Below are positions 38,764 to 52,840 of a DNA stretch of 64,000 nt, one piece after another. This DNA is from Meloidogyne chitwoodi (taxonomy: Eukaryota > Nematoda > Chromadorea > Rhabditida > Meloidogynidae): the NCBI GenBank assembly GCA_015183035.1, contig JACZZP010000010.1, positions 868,001 to 932,000 of the forward strand, read 5' to 3'. The translations under genes and the position numbers were made by a program. Numbering within the stretch: position 1 is the stretch's first letter; each line of letters starts with the position of its first letter. A model generated the notes under the pieces. It was given only the letters and a program-made list of their open reading frames with translations. It was not told the DNA's origin and did no database searches.

Positions 38764-40042
38764 ATGTCAAACCCTGCTCCGAAGGAGGACACATGGGCAT
38801 TCAATCCGATCGGTGCTCCATTTCCGGACAACCCAGTCAAAGTGTTGGGCCAGCAGAACATGTACGTCGCTCTTTGGTACAAGAACGGAAAGCCAGTGCA
38901 CGGCTACGGATGGAACGACGGTGGCGTTGTACAGGCTTCATTCCCGTACGGAAAAGCTGAGCTCACTGGCAAGGAAGATCTTGGCGGCATGATTCAAGTG
39001 CGTTGACATTTTTATAATAAGTATACATATTTAACTAATTTCTTTTTAAAGGTGCTGCAGTACAAAGGAGACCACAATTCGCTCGGCTACTGGTACGAAT
39101 GGATCAAGTACAAGGACCGCTTTGAGAAAACTGATGTGCGGCAGCTGGTCAGATGCGGGGACTCGATGCCCATTCTCTGGGAGGGAAGGAGTGGCGGTAC
39201 ATTGCTCGGCTACCTGAACATGAAGACGGAGGAGGCCTTCTTTTCGCAGGGAGGAAAAGCGGAGTGCGTCGTCGGAAAACCGCTTTCGGAGATGAAGATC
39301 ATTATGAGGTCAGTTCTTTTATTTTTTGCTTAAAAATGTATCAAATATACTTACAGAAATCTGAGGGGAGGCCCGCTAGGATGTGTGTGCGCCGTTTGCT
39401 TCAAGGCACCTCCACCACCAGTGCCACCACCGCTCATTATGCTAAACGAATGGGCAGATATCAGGATGGGAGACGCATGGCCACAGTACAAGACGATGAA
39501 GGCCGGCGACAGGACATTGAATGTGGCAGCAGGGGACTCAAATGAACAACATGTGGCCTTGTGGTACGTGCATGGCGAGCCGGTTATGGGACGCATCTGG
39601 AATAATGGTGGAAAGGTAAATTTATAATTTTCTTTTTAAATAAATAATTTTCTTATTTTTTTAAATTAGGTCGCTGCTGCATTCGGTTGGAACGGGAAGG
39701 CCTTTGTCGACAACATTGGCTCCATTCAAGTTCTCGTCGACCTTCCGGAGCGGGTTCGTGGATACGACTTCCATTGGCGTCCCTGGAGTGATGCGGCAGT
39801 CTTCGACAAAAATGCCCGAGTCTACTATCCAGTACACGTGGACCATGTGAAAGGTAAGACAATAATACTTCTTTTATGTTTGACCAAATTTACAATTTTT
39901 TATTAATTCAGGAAACATCTCCGTGCTTGCTGACTCTTCCAAACGGCAAGGAGGCGCTTGGCAAGGCGGACATTCGCAACGAGCGTGCATCAGCAGTCGT
40001 CGCTGGCAAGGACGAGCGCTTCGAAGGACCATCCGTTCGTAA
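38764..40042 (+). pseudogene. Palindrome copy of the four-module gene with a 2-bp deletion in the last exon
   Basis: Mirror copy of the gene at 37211-38543, with exons starting at 38764, 39052, 39357, 39670 and 39912 and the same splice sites. In the last exon the repeat CTCT of the intact copy is CT (near 39921-39924), so after KGNIS the frame changes and ends at a stop at 40040-40042. This replaces about 57 C-terminal residues (half of the last module) with about 40 unrelated ones. The original frame, ending KPGQKFDE, would stop at 40092-40094. The first four exons are unharmed, so a shortened protein could still be made. A dinucleotide slippage or a sequencing error in one arm would explain it; I call it a probable pseudogene with that reservation. 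Confidence 0.7.
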
Positions 40043-40417
40043 ATTCTTGGTCCTCTGCCGCAAACCGAAGCCGGGACAGAAGTTCGACGAGTGATGTGGA
40101 CAAAAGAAAACTCATAGGATTTCCCTCCCCAAATTGTTGTAATATGTGATTTTCCCCCCATTATACTTGTAATGTGATTTATTCACCTATATTTGTATGC
40201 TCATTTTCTTTGTATTCTTGTTTTGTTGATTAATAATAAATATATGATAAACTTATTGTGTAATTTGTTTTAATTTAGTATTTAGGGAAAAAATTACTTT
40301 TAAGTACTTTAATTTTTATTGAGCTTTCACTGTTGATAATTATTTACTTTTTTCCTTCCATAAATCTTCAATTCGAATTACAGATTTTGTAATAACAAAA
40401 TTGATATTTTTGAAGAA

Positions 40418-40851
40418 TCATTTGACCGATCGTTATAAATGTCTATTTCACCGACGAATTTAAATTTTATTCAAAATTTTTACTCCAAAAGGATAAAATA
40501 AAAAAACAAGAATGGACATCAAAAAATTTTATTTTCAATCTTTTTTTCCACAAACAAATTAAATAAATTTATTAAACAAATTTAAATAAAATTCTAATGA
40601 CAAGGGATTGACCTACTTTCATTGGAAAGTAACCGAAAAGAGAAACAAAAAAATTAAAATTAATCCATAGGATAGTTCCTTGAAATACAAAAATTTGATA
40701 AATGTATGTTGATTGAAAGCCTGATTAATATCAAAAAAGTTGGGATCATTATTTACGTGGAAATAAATAAAATTATGCTCAAAGATCCATTTCTTTTTCC
40801 TCACAGATTGTAATTGAATTGAATTTTGCTAAACTCAAAAAATATCATTTT
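40418..40851. other. Intergenic flank right of the palindrome
   Basis: 434 bp of AT-rich non-coding DNA between the right edge of the palindrome and the stop of eIF2B-gamma, presumably the 3' UTR of the latter. Nothing recognisable. Confidence 0.5.
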
Positions 40852-43059
40852 TTAAATAAAATAACCTTTTTTAGAAATTTTTAGTCCTGGAGCAACAATA
40901 CACATTGATAAATTAGTTTGTTCTCCAATTTGAGAATTATTTAGAATTATTGAATTTTTTAAATTTGCACTATAATAATTGAAAAAAATTATTTAAAATA
41001 AAAATTTTTAAAATACCCTGAAAAAATAGAGACATTTGACATGATAACACAATTATCAATTTTAACATTATCACTGATAACACATCCTTCTCCTATTATT
41101 GAACGTTTTACTTGAAATTTTGTGCCAACTTTTGTATTTTCGGCTATCCAACTTTCTTCTTGATTTATTTGTTTACCCAAAAATTTTGAATCCAAATTAT
41201 TGCAAAGTATGGACAGATATTTTTTCATCTAAATAGAGAAAATCAATTTTAAAACAATTTATAAAAAAAAGTTTTAATACGCTTAAAAAATAAAAGTGTT
41301 AAATATTTTTAAGACTTTATATTTAATGCATGTAAAATTATGACTAAAAATGGATATTATTCCTTCAAGTCCTTAACATAATGAAAAATAAACAAACAAT
41401 TTTATTCACTTCAAAATAAGCTCCTAAATGATTACATTGAACTAAAAAAGAGCAGTCGTTTTGAGGACAGAAATATCCAAAACATTTATATTTATTTTGT
41501 TCATCAAATCCAATGGAACGCCTTTTTGATGCAGAAAATTGGCCATAAAGTAAATCAGGAATAAAATCAGCTTTTAATGAAGAATATTTAGACCTTGAAA
41601 AATATATATTAATTCTAATTTAAAAAATATTAAAAATACTTTGAGGTTTTTAATAAATTTAGAGCATCCAATTTAATTGCATAAAGATGTATATCTTTAT
41701 ATTTAGCAGAAGATTGAATATTCGGAGAACTTTAAAGAAAAATTTAAATAGGATTAATATTTCAAAATCCATAAAAAACCCAACCAAGAAAATTGACAAC
41801 TCCCTATACATCAATTTCACAAAAATAATAAAAACATAATAATGATTCACCACTCACTTGAATTGAATGGTAGAATCAAAGATCGCATAAATAACGACTG
41901 CTATCACCTTAACACCTCCAAAAGTGAAAAATCAACGAATTTGTACGTATATGGTCGTTGATGTAAAGGGTTGATCCCGAAAAATTTATATTGTCAAAGT
42001 TCCCGATATTTTTTTTACCGATTTCTTGAAATATATAAATGTCCAAAAAAACCTTCTAAAAAGAGAAGCTGGAAATTTCTCATCCTCACCAAAATCGTCT
42101 TCATCAACAAGGTAGAGTAATTGACTTGTTTCAGGAGCAAACATAACAAAATCCCTGTCTTTAAATTTTAATAAATATAATTATTATAAATAGAAATTGA
42201 TACATTTTTTAGGTCGTCCAGTAGTCCCTGGTACTGCACCTCCGAGCAGAGAATCACTAAAAAAGCATGTTAGCATTGAAGCTGCTCTTTCATGAAATTC
42301 AAGCATTCTTTCAAGTGATAAGTCGGTAATTAAATCCCCACTTACAATCAGAACATTTCTTTTCTAAAAATATATTTTGAATTTTTTTCATGTTTAAATT
42401 TAAAAATAAAATTAAAATACATTTAATTTATCCAGATTTTGCATGAGCACATCAGCTGTACCAAATTCATCCGCACCTTCCTCTTCATCATCAAATGGCA
42501 TTAAATTTATTTTAAAATCATCAATACATGGTAAACTTCCATCAGAAAGTGTTTTATTTATGTCATTAATTTTCGTTTTTGGAACTATCAAAAAGCATTC
42601 TTAAAATAAAAAAGTGACTAGTCATTACAAATAATCCAGGTCAATTCCTTTAGCGACTAAAAGTCAGCAACATTTTAGTTTTAAAAAAATATTATTATAA
42701 AACGAGAAATAATAATTATGGCATGAAGTACAACACACCACTTATGTTAGGAATTAAAATCAATTTGGAAACATATTATAACTTACAGATAAAAAGTTGC
42801 GGACCTTTGGACGTATAAAAGAAACGAACATGAATATGTACGCCATAAAAATTAATAAAATATAATTCATAGATCATAGAAAACAGATAAATAAAAAACC
42901 TTTAAATCCATTTCGTTGGAGAAAATTTAGTGGAAACCAAAAGAGTGGAATATTTATTATTGATAAAAAAGGTTTAGGAATATGTTCAGTAATAGAAGGC
43001 ATTCTATTGCCTTTTCCACCAGATAAAACAACAGCGACATATTTATCATTAACATTCAT
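40852..43059 (-). CDS. EIF2B3: Translation initiation factor eIF2B subunit gamma
   Basis: Catalytic-core subunit of the guanine nucleotide exchange factor for eIF2. Start MNVNDKYVAVVLSGGKGNRM at 43059, the nucleotidyltransferase-like signature, followed by ITEHIPKPFLSIINIPL. The middle has NVLIVSGDLITDLSLERMLE and LLGGAVPGTTGRPKK, and RDFVMFAPETSQLLYLVD. The C-terminal left-handed beta-helix is visible as hexapeptide repeats in RSIIGEGCVISDNVKIDNCV and NLKNSIILNNSQIGEQTNLS, ending KISKKGYFI. Introns of about 45-70 nt are typical, but those between about 41710-42060 and 42600-42870 are longer, and the exon borders there are uncertain. It lies 240 bp downstream of the aminotransferase on the same strand, so the two may be co-transcribed. 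Family confidence is high; the exact model is moderate. Confidence 0.9.
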
Positions 43060-43298
43060 TGTTTTAATAAGATCCTATATTTCTAATTAATTTAAAAATA
43101 AATCATCTAGAGAAAATATTAAAAAATAATAAAAGAATTTAAAAATTTCATAAGAATAAAGATACAAAATTGAAGTCATTTATCTAGAAAAATTTTACAA
43201 TACTGGGTTTTTCTATTTATTCTATAATTACAATGAGCATCTCAAATATTTAAGGCTAAAATTGTATACAAATCTACAGGATATATTTAAATATTTAA

Positions 43299-44946
<1,648 letters not shown>

Positions 44947-47012
44947 TTTTTTAAAAATATTTTATAGGATCTTTTGAAATCCTGGTATTTTTTAGAAAGG
45001 ATTTTTAAATTTTTTGAGTTAAAGAATTTCTAGCGATAATGCCCAAGTTGCCCACCACCCCTTTTCTCTTTATTTTTTTCTAAACTTATAAAAATTTCAA
45101 ACAATTCTTAATGATAACGAGTATCGAAATTTAAAAACAAAAAAATTAAAAATAAATCAAATTTATGCTTGGACTCAAATAGAGAGACTCAAAAATAAAC
45201 CGCATCTAATTAAAGCCCACGTTGTCGCAGGAGTCAATCATTTGAGATATTTTATGCATTAATTTAATTCAGAACTCTAATTTCTACAAAAATAGATATA
45301 GATCTAGAATAACAAAGCTATGATAATTCATCATTATGTTCCTGTTGTGCAAATCAGGTGAGAAACCGAGGTAATAACGAGGTGCAACGCTGTTTACGAA
45401 AGGGTACTAGAGCAAAGCATGAAAAATGTCAATTCCTCACGGTTTTACATTCAGATAGAGCAGCGAGGCGAACCTATGAGATAATTTACATTTTAATCTA
45501 TCAACTAGCTACATTCTTTCAAGACGACCCAATGCCTAAATGTGACATATAATCTTAGCTAATTCAGAATATCAAAAATGATTTGAGACTCAAATGTATA
45601 TAATTTGAAGAAAATTTTTTCTAAATTTATGCCTGACCATTTCGTCCACTGGTATTTTGTACAAATCCAATCCTTTTTTGCCTGTACCTATTGAAGCTTA
45701 TACCTTGAGGTTCTGCTTAAAAACGAAAGAATGTGGAATTTATGAGAGCGGGAAAAGAAAAAAATAAAAATTAAGAGAAATGATAATTTCTTTGTGAGAC
45801 GGTTAGAGTTCTTTTAAATCCATCGTGTTGTTTTGAATTCAATTTAGGCATTTCTTTATAGTTGCCAGTTCTTGGGCTTCTATCGTAAAATATGTAAATA
45901 TCAAAAACCTTTTCTAAAATAATTAAACTAACACTCAAAAATGTATTTGGTTTCCATTCAGTTGCATTTATGGAGGACTTAATTATACTTTAAAATATTT
46001 TTAACATAAATCATCAAATCTTATATATTCCGGTTTTTGTATTGAATTACTTATCAATCTTCACGATAATTTAGAATAATTACATATCGTATCATTTATA
46101 ATTGAAAATTAAAACTTTACTATTAAAAAGAAAATTTAGAAGAAAATTAAATAGGACGACATCTATACTATTAGTTTGGATAAATCTTGATTCTACATAT
46201 CTTTTGATTACATAAACTAATAAATTTAATAAACGTTTTTAAACCTGTTTTTCATTCATGGCAAATTTTTTATCATGAATTAAATTAATTTGTATTATTA
46301 TTTAATTTTCTGTTATCTGTTATTTATTTCTCTTTTTTTTTCTCCTAAAAATATAGGTAGTCAAAATGCACTCTTAAACCAAGTCATAATGTGTAATTCA
46401 CGTGTCTTTCAGCTGAATTGCTCCTTCACCCAATATACTTCCATTCTAGTACATAAATAAATATCATTCATTCTCATTTTTTCTCTTTTTTTCTGACACA
46501 AATATAATAAAAATTTGAGATTTTTTACAAATTGTAAAGGTTTTTTTTTATTTTTTTTTCTGAAAAACAATTGGCCATTCGAATAAAACAACTAAAGACT
46601 TATCTTTATTTAAGTATTTTTTCAATTTTTAAAGTTTTATCACATTTTTAAATTTTTAACAGATGTTTTAAATTAAAAATCTCATTTCTTTAAATATTTA
46701 GAAATCTTATTTAAGAAATTAAAAAATCTTCACAAAATGTGAAGGGCGTTGCTTTACAAATATATTATTATCAATCTAATGAAAAAAGAAAAAAATATAT
46801 ATTTATATTCTTTCTATCATTTATGTTCTTAAAAGAGGGAACCATTTTTCCTTCATTTTTACACAAGCGAAAAATTTCCTGTTAGTTCTCATTTAATAAG
46901 AGAGAATAAAAATAAATTTTTATTATTTTTCAAAAATATTAAATTTTAATAATTATAAAAAATTATATATTTTTTTAATTTTAGTTAATTTTTAAAAATA
47001 TATTCAAATATA
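44947..47012. other. 2 kb intergenic region
   Basis: No gene I can support. It holds the promoter of the aminotransferase (leftward). A stretch at about 45160-45560 is less AT-rich and contains repeated GAGACTCAAA-like words (45189, 45584 area); its role is unknown. The remainder is A/T runs. Confidence 0.45.
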
Positions 47013-47231
47013 ATGATTGGTTTAATTGCTTCAGCAGTTGAATGCAGTTATCTTACATTTGCTACTTTCTCAGCACTTTTTTCAATTCTTCGTCCAAAAA
47101 TTAAAGGAGGTATTGTAATACTTGCTGTTCCAATTTTGGCTACTTTAGCACCGACTACTTTAGCTAATAATAAAATTATTGATGATAGAGAAGTAGATGG
47201 ACTTAATGTTGATGATAGCATTTTAAATTAA
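47013..47231 (+). CDS. Small membrane protein, short paralogue of the 49.8 kb gene
   Basis: 72 residues, not recognised. It begins MIGLIASAVECSYLTFATFS and continues ALFSILRPKIKGG, then a second hydrophobic stretch and an acidic tail (DDREVDGLNVDD). Two transmembrane segments are likely. It aligns with residues from MIGIGTTAFECSF onward of the protein at 49782-50213 (shared ECS, ATFSALFSILR and KIK), but the N-terminal exon of that gene has no counterpart here. An in-frame stop lies about 9 codons upstream of the ATG, just after a TTTTAG. It may be a truncated tandem duplicate or have an unseen upstream exon. Confidence 0.5.
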   Translation: MIGLIASAVECSYLTFATFSALFSILRPKIKGGIVILAVPILATLAPTTLANNKIIDDREVDGLNVDDSILN

Positions 47232-49781
47232 AAAAATGGAAGAAACTTAAAAGAAGAAGCATTTTCAGAAAATTATGAAAAATGTTAAAAGATTGATTAT
47301 TATTTGACGGGTTTCCTTTATTAATTTTTTTTAAATTGTTTATTTTTTATTTTTATTAATATTTTTTTAAATATAATGATAAATATTTTTCATTTACATA
47401 AATAAATGATTCCCTAGTAATTTGGTATATTATTTTATAAAAAATAATTATACATAAAAATGATAATTTTTAATTAATATTCTTTTATATCTAGTAGGAG
47501 AAAAAACAAATTGAATCTATTTTAACTCTGTTTTACATTTATAAAATGATTAATAATCTTTTTGGTTTTATTTAAAAATTTTTCAGATTTTATTACAATT
47601 AAAAAAATAATTAGAGAAAATTTTTTTTAATAAAAAAATAAGATTAAAAAAGCTCTATTGCTTTATATTTTAATTTTTTCTATTAAATATATTTCCTCTA
47701 ATATTTAGGTAAATATTGTGTGTGAATGAATTGTAAATATTATTTATTTACTATTTTTTCTCAAGTTAAGCTTTATACACAAATATTAAATGATATTCAC
47801 GTGAATTTCAGCAAAAAATAAATGTAATAGACAGCCTTCACTATTTTCTTGTTTTTGTTATATTTAAATATAACTAAATAGCACACACTCTCTCACAAAA
47901 TGTCCTATTTTTCTTCTCAATTGATTCATTCGTCCATTAAATATATAAATATATTATTTCTAAAATATATTTTTGACTATTGGACCGCACAGTTCTTTGC
48001 TCAAAAATTTAAGAAAAAAAAAATATTTTACATTTGCAAATAAAATTAAAATAATAAATAATTCTTTAAAAAAATTAAGAAATTGTAAAATATATAAATA
48101 TGTATTTGTTTATCCTTTTTTTATTCAACAATTTAATTTGTTTTTTTATATTGAATATGTTAAAAAATCATTATTTATATATCACGCGGTAATATTTCTC
48201 AATAATTTTTATAAAATAAATAATTTAATAGAGCGAATTTATTTATTTTTTATTTCAAATTATTTTCTTTAAATTGTAGACTAAATAATTAAAATATTTA
48301 TAACCAATCCTCTTATTTCAAATGATTTTATTTGTTTGACAAAAAAAAAACAAAATTTTAGAGAATTTAATTGTTTAACAAGAAAAAATAAAAAAATGTG
48401 ATTTTCTGTCAATGAAATGAATATTTTTATCAAAAAAGTACTGAATGTCTTTCATTTCTTGAAAAAATATAAATAATTTATCTTATCATTTTTAAATTAA
48501 TGTATTTATATTATTCATATTTTTGCAAAATTTTGCGGAAAATATTTAAAAAAAAATAAAAGAAAAAATATTTTTTGATAATTTAAATAAAAAATATTTT
48601 AGAATTATTATATTTTGACAAATTCGCAATAAATACATATAAAGTCAGACATTTATTTATTTTTGGGAACTAAGAATTATAAAATAAAAAAATTAAGTAA
48701 ACAATATTTAGTAATCATGCAACACAAAACCACAAATTTTTATTTTTATTTATTTTTATAATTATTTTTTTTTAATTTTTAAATAATTTTATATATAAAT
48801 TAAAAAAGAAATTATTTACAAATTGTCCGAATTTTTACATAAGACGAAAATAAAAATCACGAGGAAATAATGACACGAGAGTTAAAAACACGCCACAAAA
48901 TTAAATAAAAATATTAACACGTAGCAGCAAAATGTCAGTCCTTAATATTTTTTTTAATTTTTATTATTCTCTGATCGTTCGGAAATTCCCTTTTTTCATC
49001 ATTTTACTAGTAATCTTTTCTTCCTTTTTATTTAACAAATAAATAAATATTAGTTTGTTTTTCACGTGTTATTAAATATAATAAACTTCAATATACATTA
49101 TTTATTTTATTTTTTATCTTTTTTTCCACAGAAATAAAAATTATTTTATTCTCGAAGAAAATGATAAAAGAAAAAATGTTAGGTGACTACAAATTTAATA
49201 GTATAAATATTCTAAAATAAATTCATTTTATATTTATTTTTTAAAATAAAATTCTGATATTCTTAACATATTATAGAGAACATAATAAATGACAATTCAA
49301 TAAATTTTAAAAAATAATTTGATTTTCCAGTTAATCTAATCATAAATATTTTATTATGTCATTCACTCTAAATAAACAATTTATTCCTCTAAATAATATT
49401 TTAAAATTCTTTTGCCTTTTTTTTATTATTTTCAATAATTTATTTATTAATAATATATTTTTACTCAAAAAATATAAAAGCTAAAATTACTTTCATTTTA
49501 AATAAATATATCTAAGAAAAACATAAACAAATTATTCTTTTTTAGTTCTTTCTCATGTTTTTCTCTTTATCTCCTTTCAATTTAATTTTGATAAACAAGT
49601 ACATTCCCTCGTGCTTATTGTTATTATTTTATTTTTAAAAGTAATAAACAAAATTTTATTTTAGAAGGAATTTAGCTACATATATCTCAACTTTAATTTT
49701 ATTTTGAGCTGCATAAATTCAAATAATTTATTAATTTTTAAAAATTAAAAAAGCCTTAAATTTTGTAATTAACTTTAAAAA
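47232..49781. other. 2.5 kb very AT-rich intergenic region
   Basis: Low-complexity A/T DNA between the two related small membrane-protein genes. The open frames in it are A/T run artefacts (Phe/Ile/Lys/Asn only). A short patch near 48840-48990 has more G+C (ACGAGAGTTAAAAACACGCC) but no structure I can name. Confidence 0.45.
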
Positions 49782-50213
49782 ATGTGCCTTCGTCCATTGC
49801 CAAATATTATACCCGAACATAGGGCCCAAAACTTTGCTGGCCATATTTGGCAGCAAAATGATCAACAACAAAATCGTAATTTGGACAGACCATGGAATTT
49901 ATTTGAACATTTACCAAAGGTACATAACATAAAAAACTTTAATTTTTCTAACTTTACTCATTTACAGGCCAAAATAGGAAAATCTGAATTTCCCAAAATT
50001 ACACCATTGGAACGTAAAATGATTGGAATTGGCACAACTGCATTTGAATGTAGTTTCCTTTTTGTTGCTACATTCTCAGCATTATTCTCAATTTTGCGGG
50101 TAAAAATTAAAGCAAGCCTTGCACAAACAGCTATGCCAATACTTTCTTTTATTATACCTTCCGTTATTATTGGTGAAAGACAAAACAATGAGCATCAAAG
50201 AGTCGAAAATTAA
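49782..50213 (+). CDS. Small two-helix membrane protein, unrecognised family
   Basis: 127 residues after splicing; 143 if the intron is retained. It starts MCLRPLPNIIPEHRAQNFAG at 49782. A 48-nt GT-AG intron at 49920-49967 has no stop and is a multiple of three; removing it joins HLPK to AKIGKSEFPKITPLERK. Two hydrophobic segments follow: ECSFLFVATFSALFSIL and AMPILSFIIPSVIIG, with a short positively charged loop (RVKIKAS) between, then a polar tail (GERQNNEHQRVEN). The N-terminal 70 residues are hydrophilic and Gln/Asn-rich. The membrane part matches the 47013-47231 protein, so they are tandem paralogues on the same strand. I do not recognise the family; it could be lineage-specific. It converges with PLRG1. 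Confidence 0.65.
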   Translation: MCLRPLPNIIPEHRAQNFAGHIWQQNDQQQNRNLDRPWNLFEHLPKVHNIKNFNFSNFTHLQAKIGKSEFPKITPLERKMIGIGTTAFECSFLFVATFSALFSILRVKIKASLAQTAMPILSFIIPSVIIGERQNNEHQRVEN

Positions 50214-50428
50214 TAAAACAACACTGTACAATCAAATAAAGAACAAAACTGTAAATGAAATAAAAAAAGATTATATTTATTTAAAATTACACAATTTTCA
50301 CGGGTTATATATTTCCATCCCGATTTTTTAATAATAATTTTTAATATATATTTTTTAGTTTATTTTCCATTTTTATTTATAATTTACATTATAAAATAAA
50401 AACAATTTGAATTTTTTTTAGATATCAG

Positions 50429-52840
50429 TTAAAAACGTTGTTTTTTGAGTATCTCTGGTCGCCACATTAGTGGATTTGTTTCTTCTGTCTGTAAATAAAA
50501 AAATAAAGGTTATCCCTCAAAAGATTTTTGTTAACCCAGCCAAAGTTTTGAGAGAGTAAAATGCGAAAAGTCAAAAAACAGAATATTCAACATGTCATAA
50601 TTTAATAGAATAACTTACCGCATCCAAGTCCTCCTTCCACATTTTTATAGATTTATCTGCTTCAGCAGTGATTAAACGTGAACCAGACTTGTCAAAACAT
50701 AAAGCGAATATTCCACGTTCAGAATCAATCGAGCCAGGTTGTGGAGGTGGATGTTCTTTTTGAAAACAAAAACCTGATTTAAAATCCCAAAATTGCATTG
50801 TGCCGACATCACCTTTAATTAAATATTGTTAAGCTTTGTAAACATAGCAGTAAGTAGTAGCTATGACCAAGAGAGAGAATTCAGGTTCAAAAAGGGACCC
50901 GCTATTCTTAAAATTAGAAATAAACAATAAATGAGATTTCGAATATTTAATACATAAAAAATTTTACCCCCAGAAACAAGAACACCATCTTCATTAATCA
51001 CCATAGAATTTATCATTGTATTATGGCCACTAAGATTTTGCATAAAGTCACCATTTGGCAATTTCCATAATTTAATGTTATCAGTAGAACCAGATGCGAA
51101 CATATTAAGCGTTGGATGAAGTGCTAAAGAACGAACACTTTTCTGAAATATTAAAAACTAAAAATTAAATAAAAATTTATACTTTATGGTTTGTTAGTGT
51201 GCATACACTTTGTCCACTTGCTAAATCCCATAAACGAATTGTTGAATCATGACTTCCAGTAATTACTTGAGGGTTAGAACTTTGACACACAACTGACGCA
51301 ACTGTGTCTCGATGGCCACTTAAACAAAATATTTGTGCTTTAGTTCTCATATCCCAAACCTTAAAATCAAAGAAAATTCTAATTAATTTATTGTTAATTG
51401 TAAGCCAACCCTGGCAGTAGAGTCACGAGCACATGTAACCAAAATATCAAGAGTTGGATGCAATGCCAAATCTTGAACTGCACTCAAATGTCCATGATAA
51501 TGCCGAACAACTTTATTCTGCTCCAAATCCCAACATTTAACCTTTAATTGAAAATAAAAGATAAGACTAAAAAACTAAATACTTGTTTATCTTCACCAGC
51601 ACTAAACAAATAAGGATGTCTTGGTGAGACTTTTACCGCTCTAACTGCACTTATATGGCCGGTCAACGAGAGTTTCAATTGTCCACTTGCAAGATCCCAG
51701 ATCTAAAATTTAGAAAATCATTCAAACATAAAACAAATTTGTTTTTTTATTAATAAAATTCTTAAGCATTTAATAGGATAATAGAAATATATTGAAAAAC
51801 TAAAAATACTTTTCATCTTTATATTTTCTCTAAAAAATATATAAAATAAAAAAATAGAATACTTTAACAATTCGATCAGCACCACCGGTAACAAACCACT
51901 CGTTGTTTGGTTCAACATCTACTGCCCTGACCCAACCAGTATGTCCAGAAATCACCCGATATAATTTCCACGGGGCATGCCATTTAGGCTTTGTGATTAA
52001 ATTAGCACGAGAAGGAAGCAAAGCACGAACAGTTCCATCATTTACTTTTTGTTCAATCATTGCAATTTGTTTGTTTTCCCCTCTTAATGAACCATCAGTG
52101 ATAGCTAAGGGTGAATCTGTAAAGTAAGATTTTATTGAAATCAATATAATATATTTTATAAAACACTAATCAATTAATACAATATTTCATGCAAAACTCT
52201 TTTAAATAATAACAAAAAAATCCGAAAAAATAAGATTTTTAGTGGCAAATTTTTAAAACGGTTTTTCAGTAAAATAATTTTTTAATGAAAATATTGATAT
52301 TTTCAAGAACATTTTTATAATAATTTAATAAAAAAAATAAATAATACTTTCATTTGCCACAATCGCTGCAATTCCTTCCTTATTACTTTTAGGAAGACGA
52401 AGCAATTCATCTGCTTTGCGTCTTTTAGTTTCTTCAACTGCCTTTATTACATGAGAAAAGCTGCTTCTTATTTTCGTATTTCGCCAAATTTTTTCACTAA
52501 AAAAGTTGTACAAATTATGTAAAATTTAAGCAGAGTAAAAAGTAAAAATAAAAGGTATTGTTGATTAGAGTAAAGATCAGAGTTATAATTTAAAGATTCA
52601 GAAGGATTTAATTTTGTTACATTTAACAATAAGCATATTAAAAAAATAATAAAAGTCATACGCTTTTTCACTGTTTTCTGGAAATGTATCATAATCATAT
52701 AAAAACATGTCATGTGCTCTTTTCATTGACCGAAAAACATAATTGTGTAATGATTTTTCTTTAGCACTGAGCTGTTCCTTATTAGTCGAGACACTGGCTT
52801 CCCCTGAAACATCAAGTTTGTCAGTCGATAATGATACCAT
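50429..52840 (-). CDS. PLRG1: Pleiotropic regulator 1 (PLRG1/PRL1), spliceosomal WD40 protein
   Basis: Core subunit of the CDC5L/NineTeen complex needed for spliceosome activation. Start [18 protein letters not shown] at 52840, then the family N-terminal block [20 protein letters not shown]. The linker contains [20 protein letters not shown], where the seven-bladed WD40 domain begins: [105 protein letters not shown] and [16 protein letters not shown]. It ends [14 protein letters not shown] at 50429. All blades are present. The N-terminal linker is shorter than in vertebrates. Short introns throughout. It shares a 290-bp divergent promoter with AGK. Confidence 0.95.

Larger units (their letters stand above)
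36888..40417. repeat. Giant palindrome: 1.75 kb inverted arms around a 28-bp spacer
   Basis: Left arm 36888-38639 (1752 bp) and right arm 38668-40417 (1750 bp) are reverse complements over their whole length; the spacer is 38640-38667. Comparing arms I find only a few substitutions (one just inside the centre, one in the 5' UTR, one downstream of the genes) and one 2-bp difference in the last exon, so identity is above 99.5%. The arm ends are abrupt: matching stops after TTCTTC/GAAGAA. Each arm holds one complete transcription unit including promoter, exons, introns and polyadenylation signal. This could be a very recent inverted duplication, a palindrome kept uniform by gene conversion, or an assembly artefact joining two copies. 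Confidence 0.95.

Noticed and set aside
45358..45552. A 64-codon + strand open frame
   Set aside because: No similarity to anything I know, no splice context, and composition alone explains it.
47973..48272. A 99-codon open frame
   Set aside because: Made almost only of Phe, Ile, Lys, Asn and Tyr, as expected from A/T runs.
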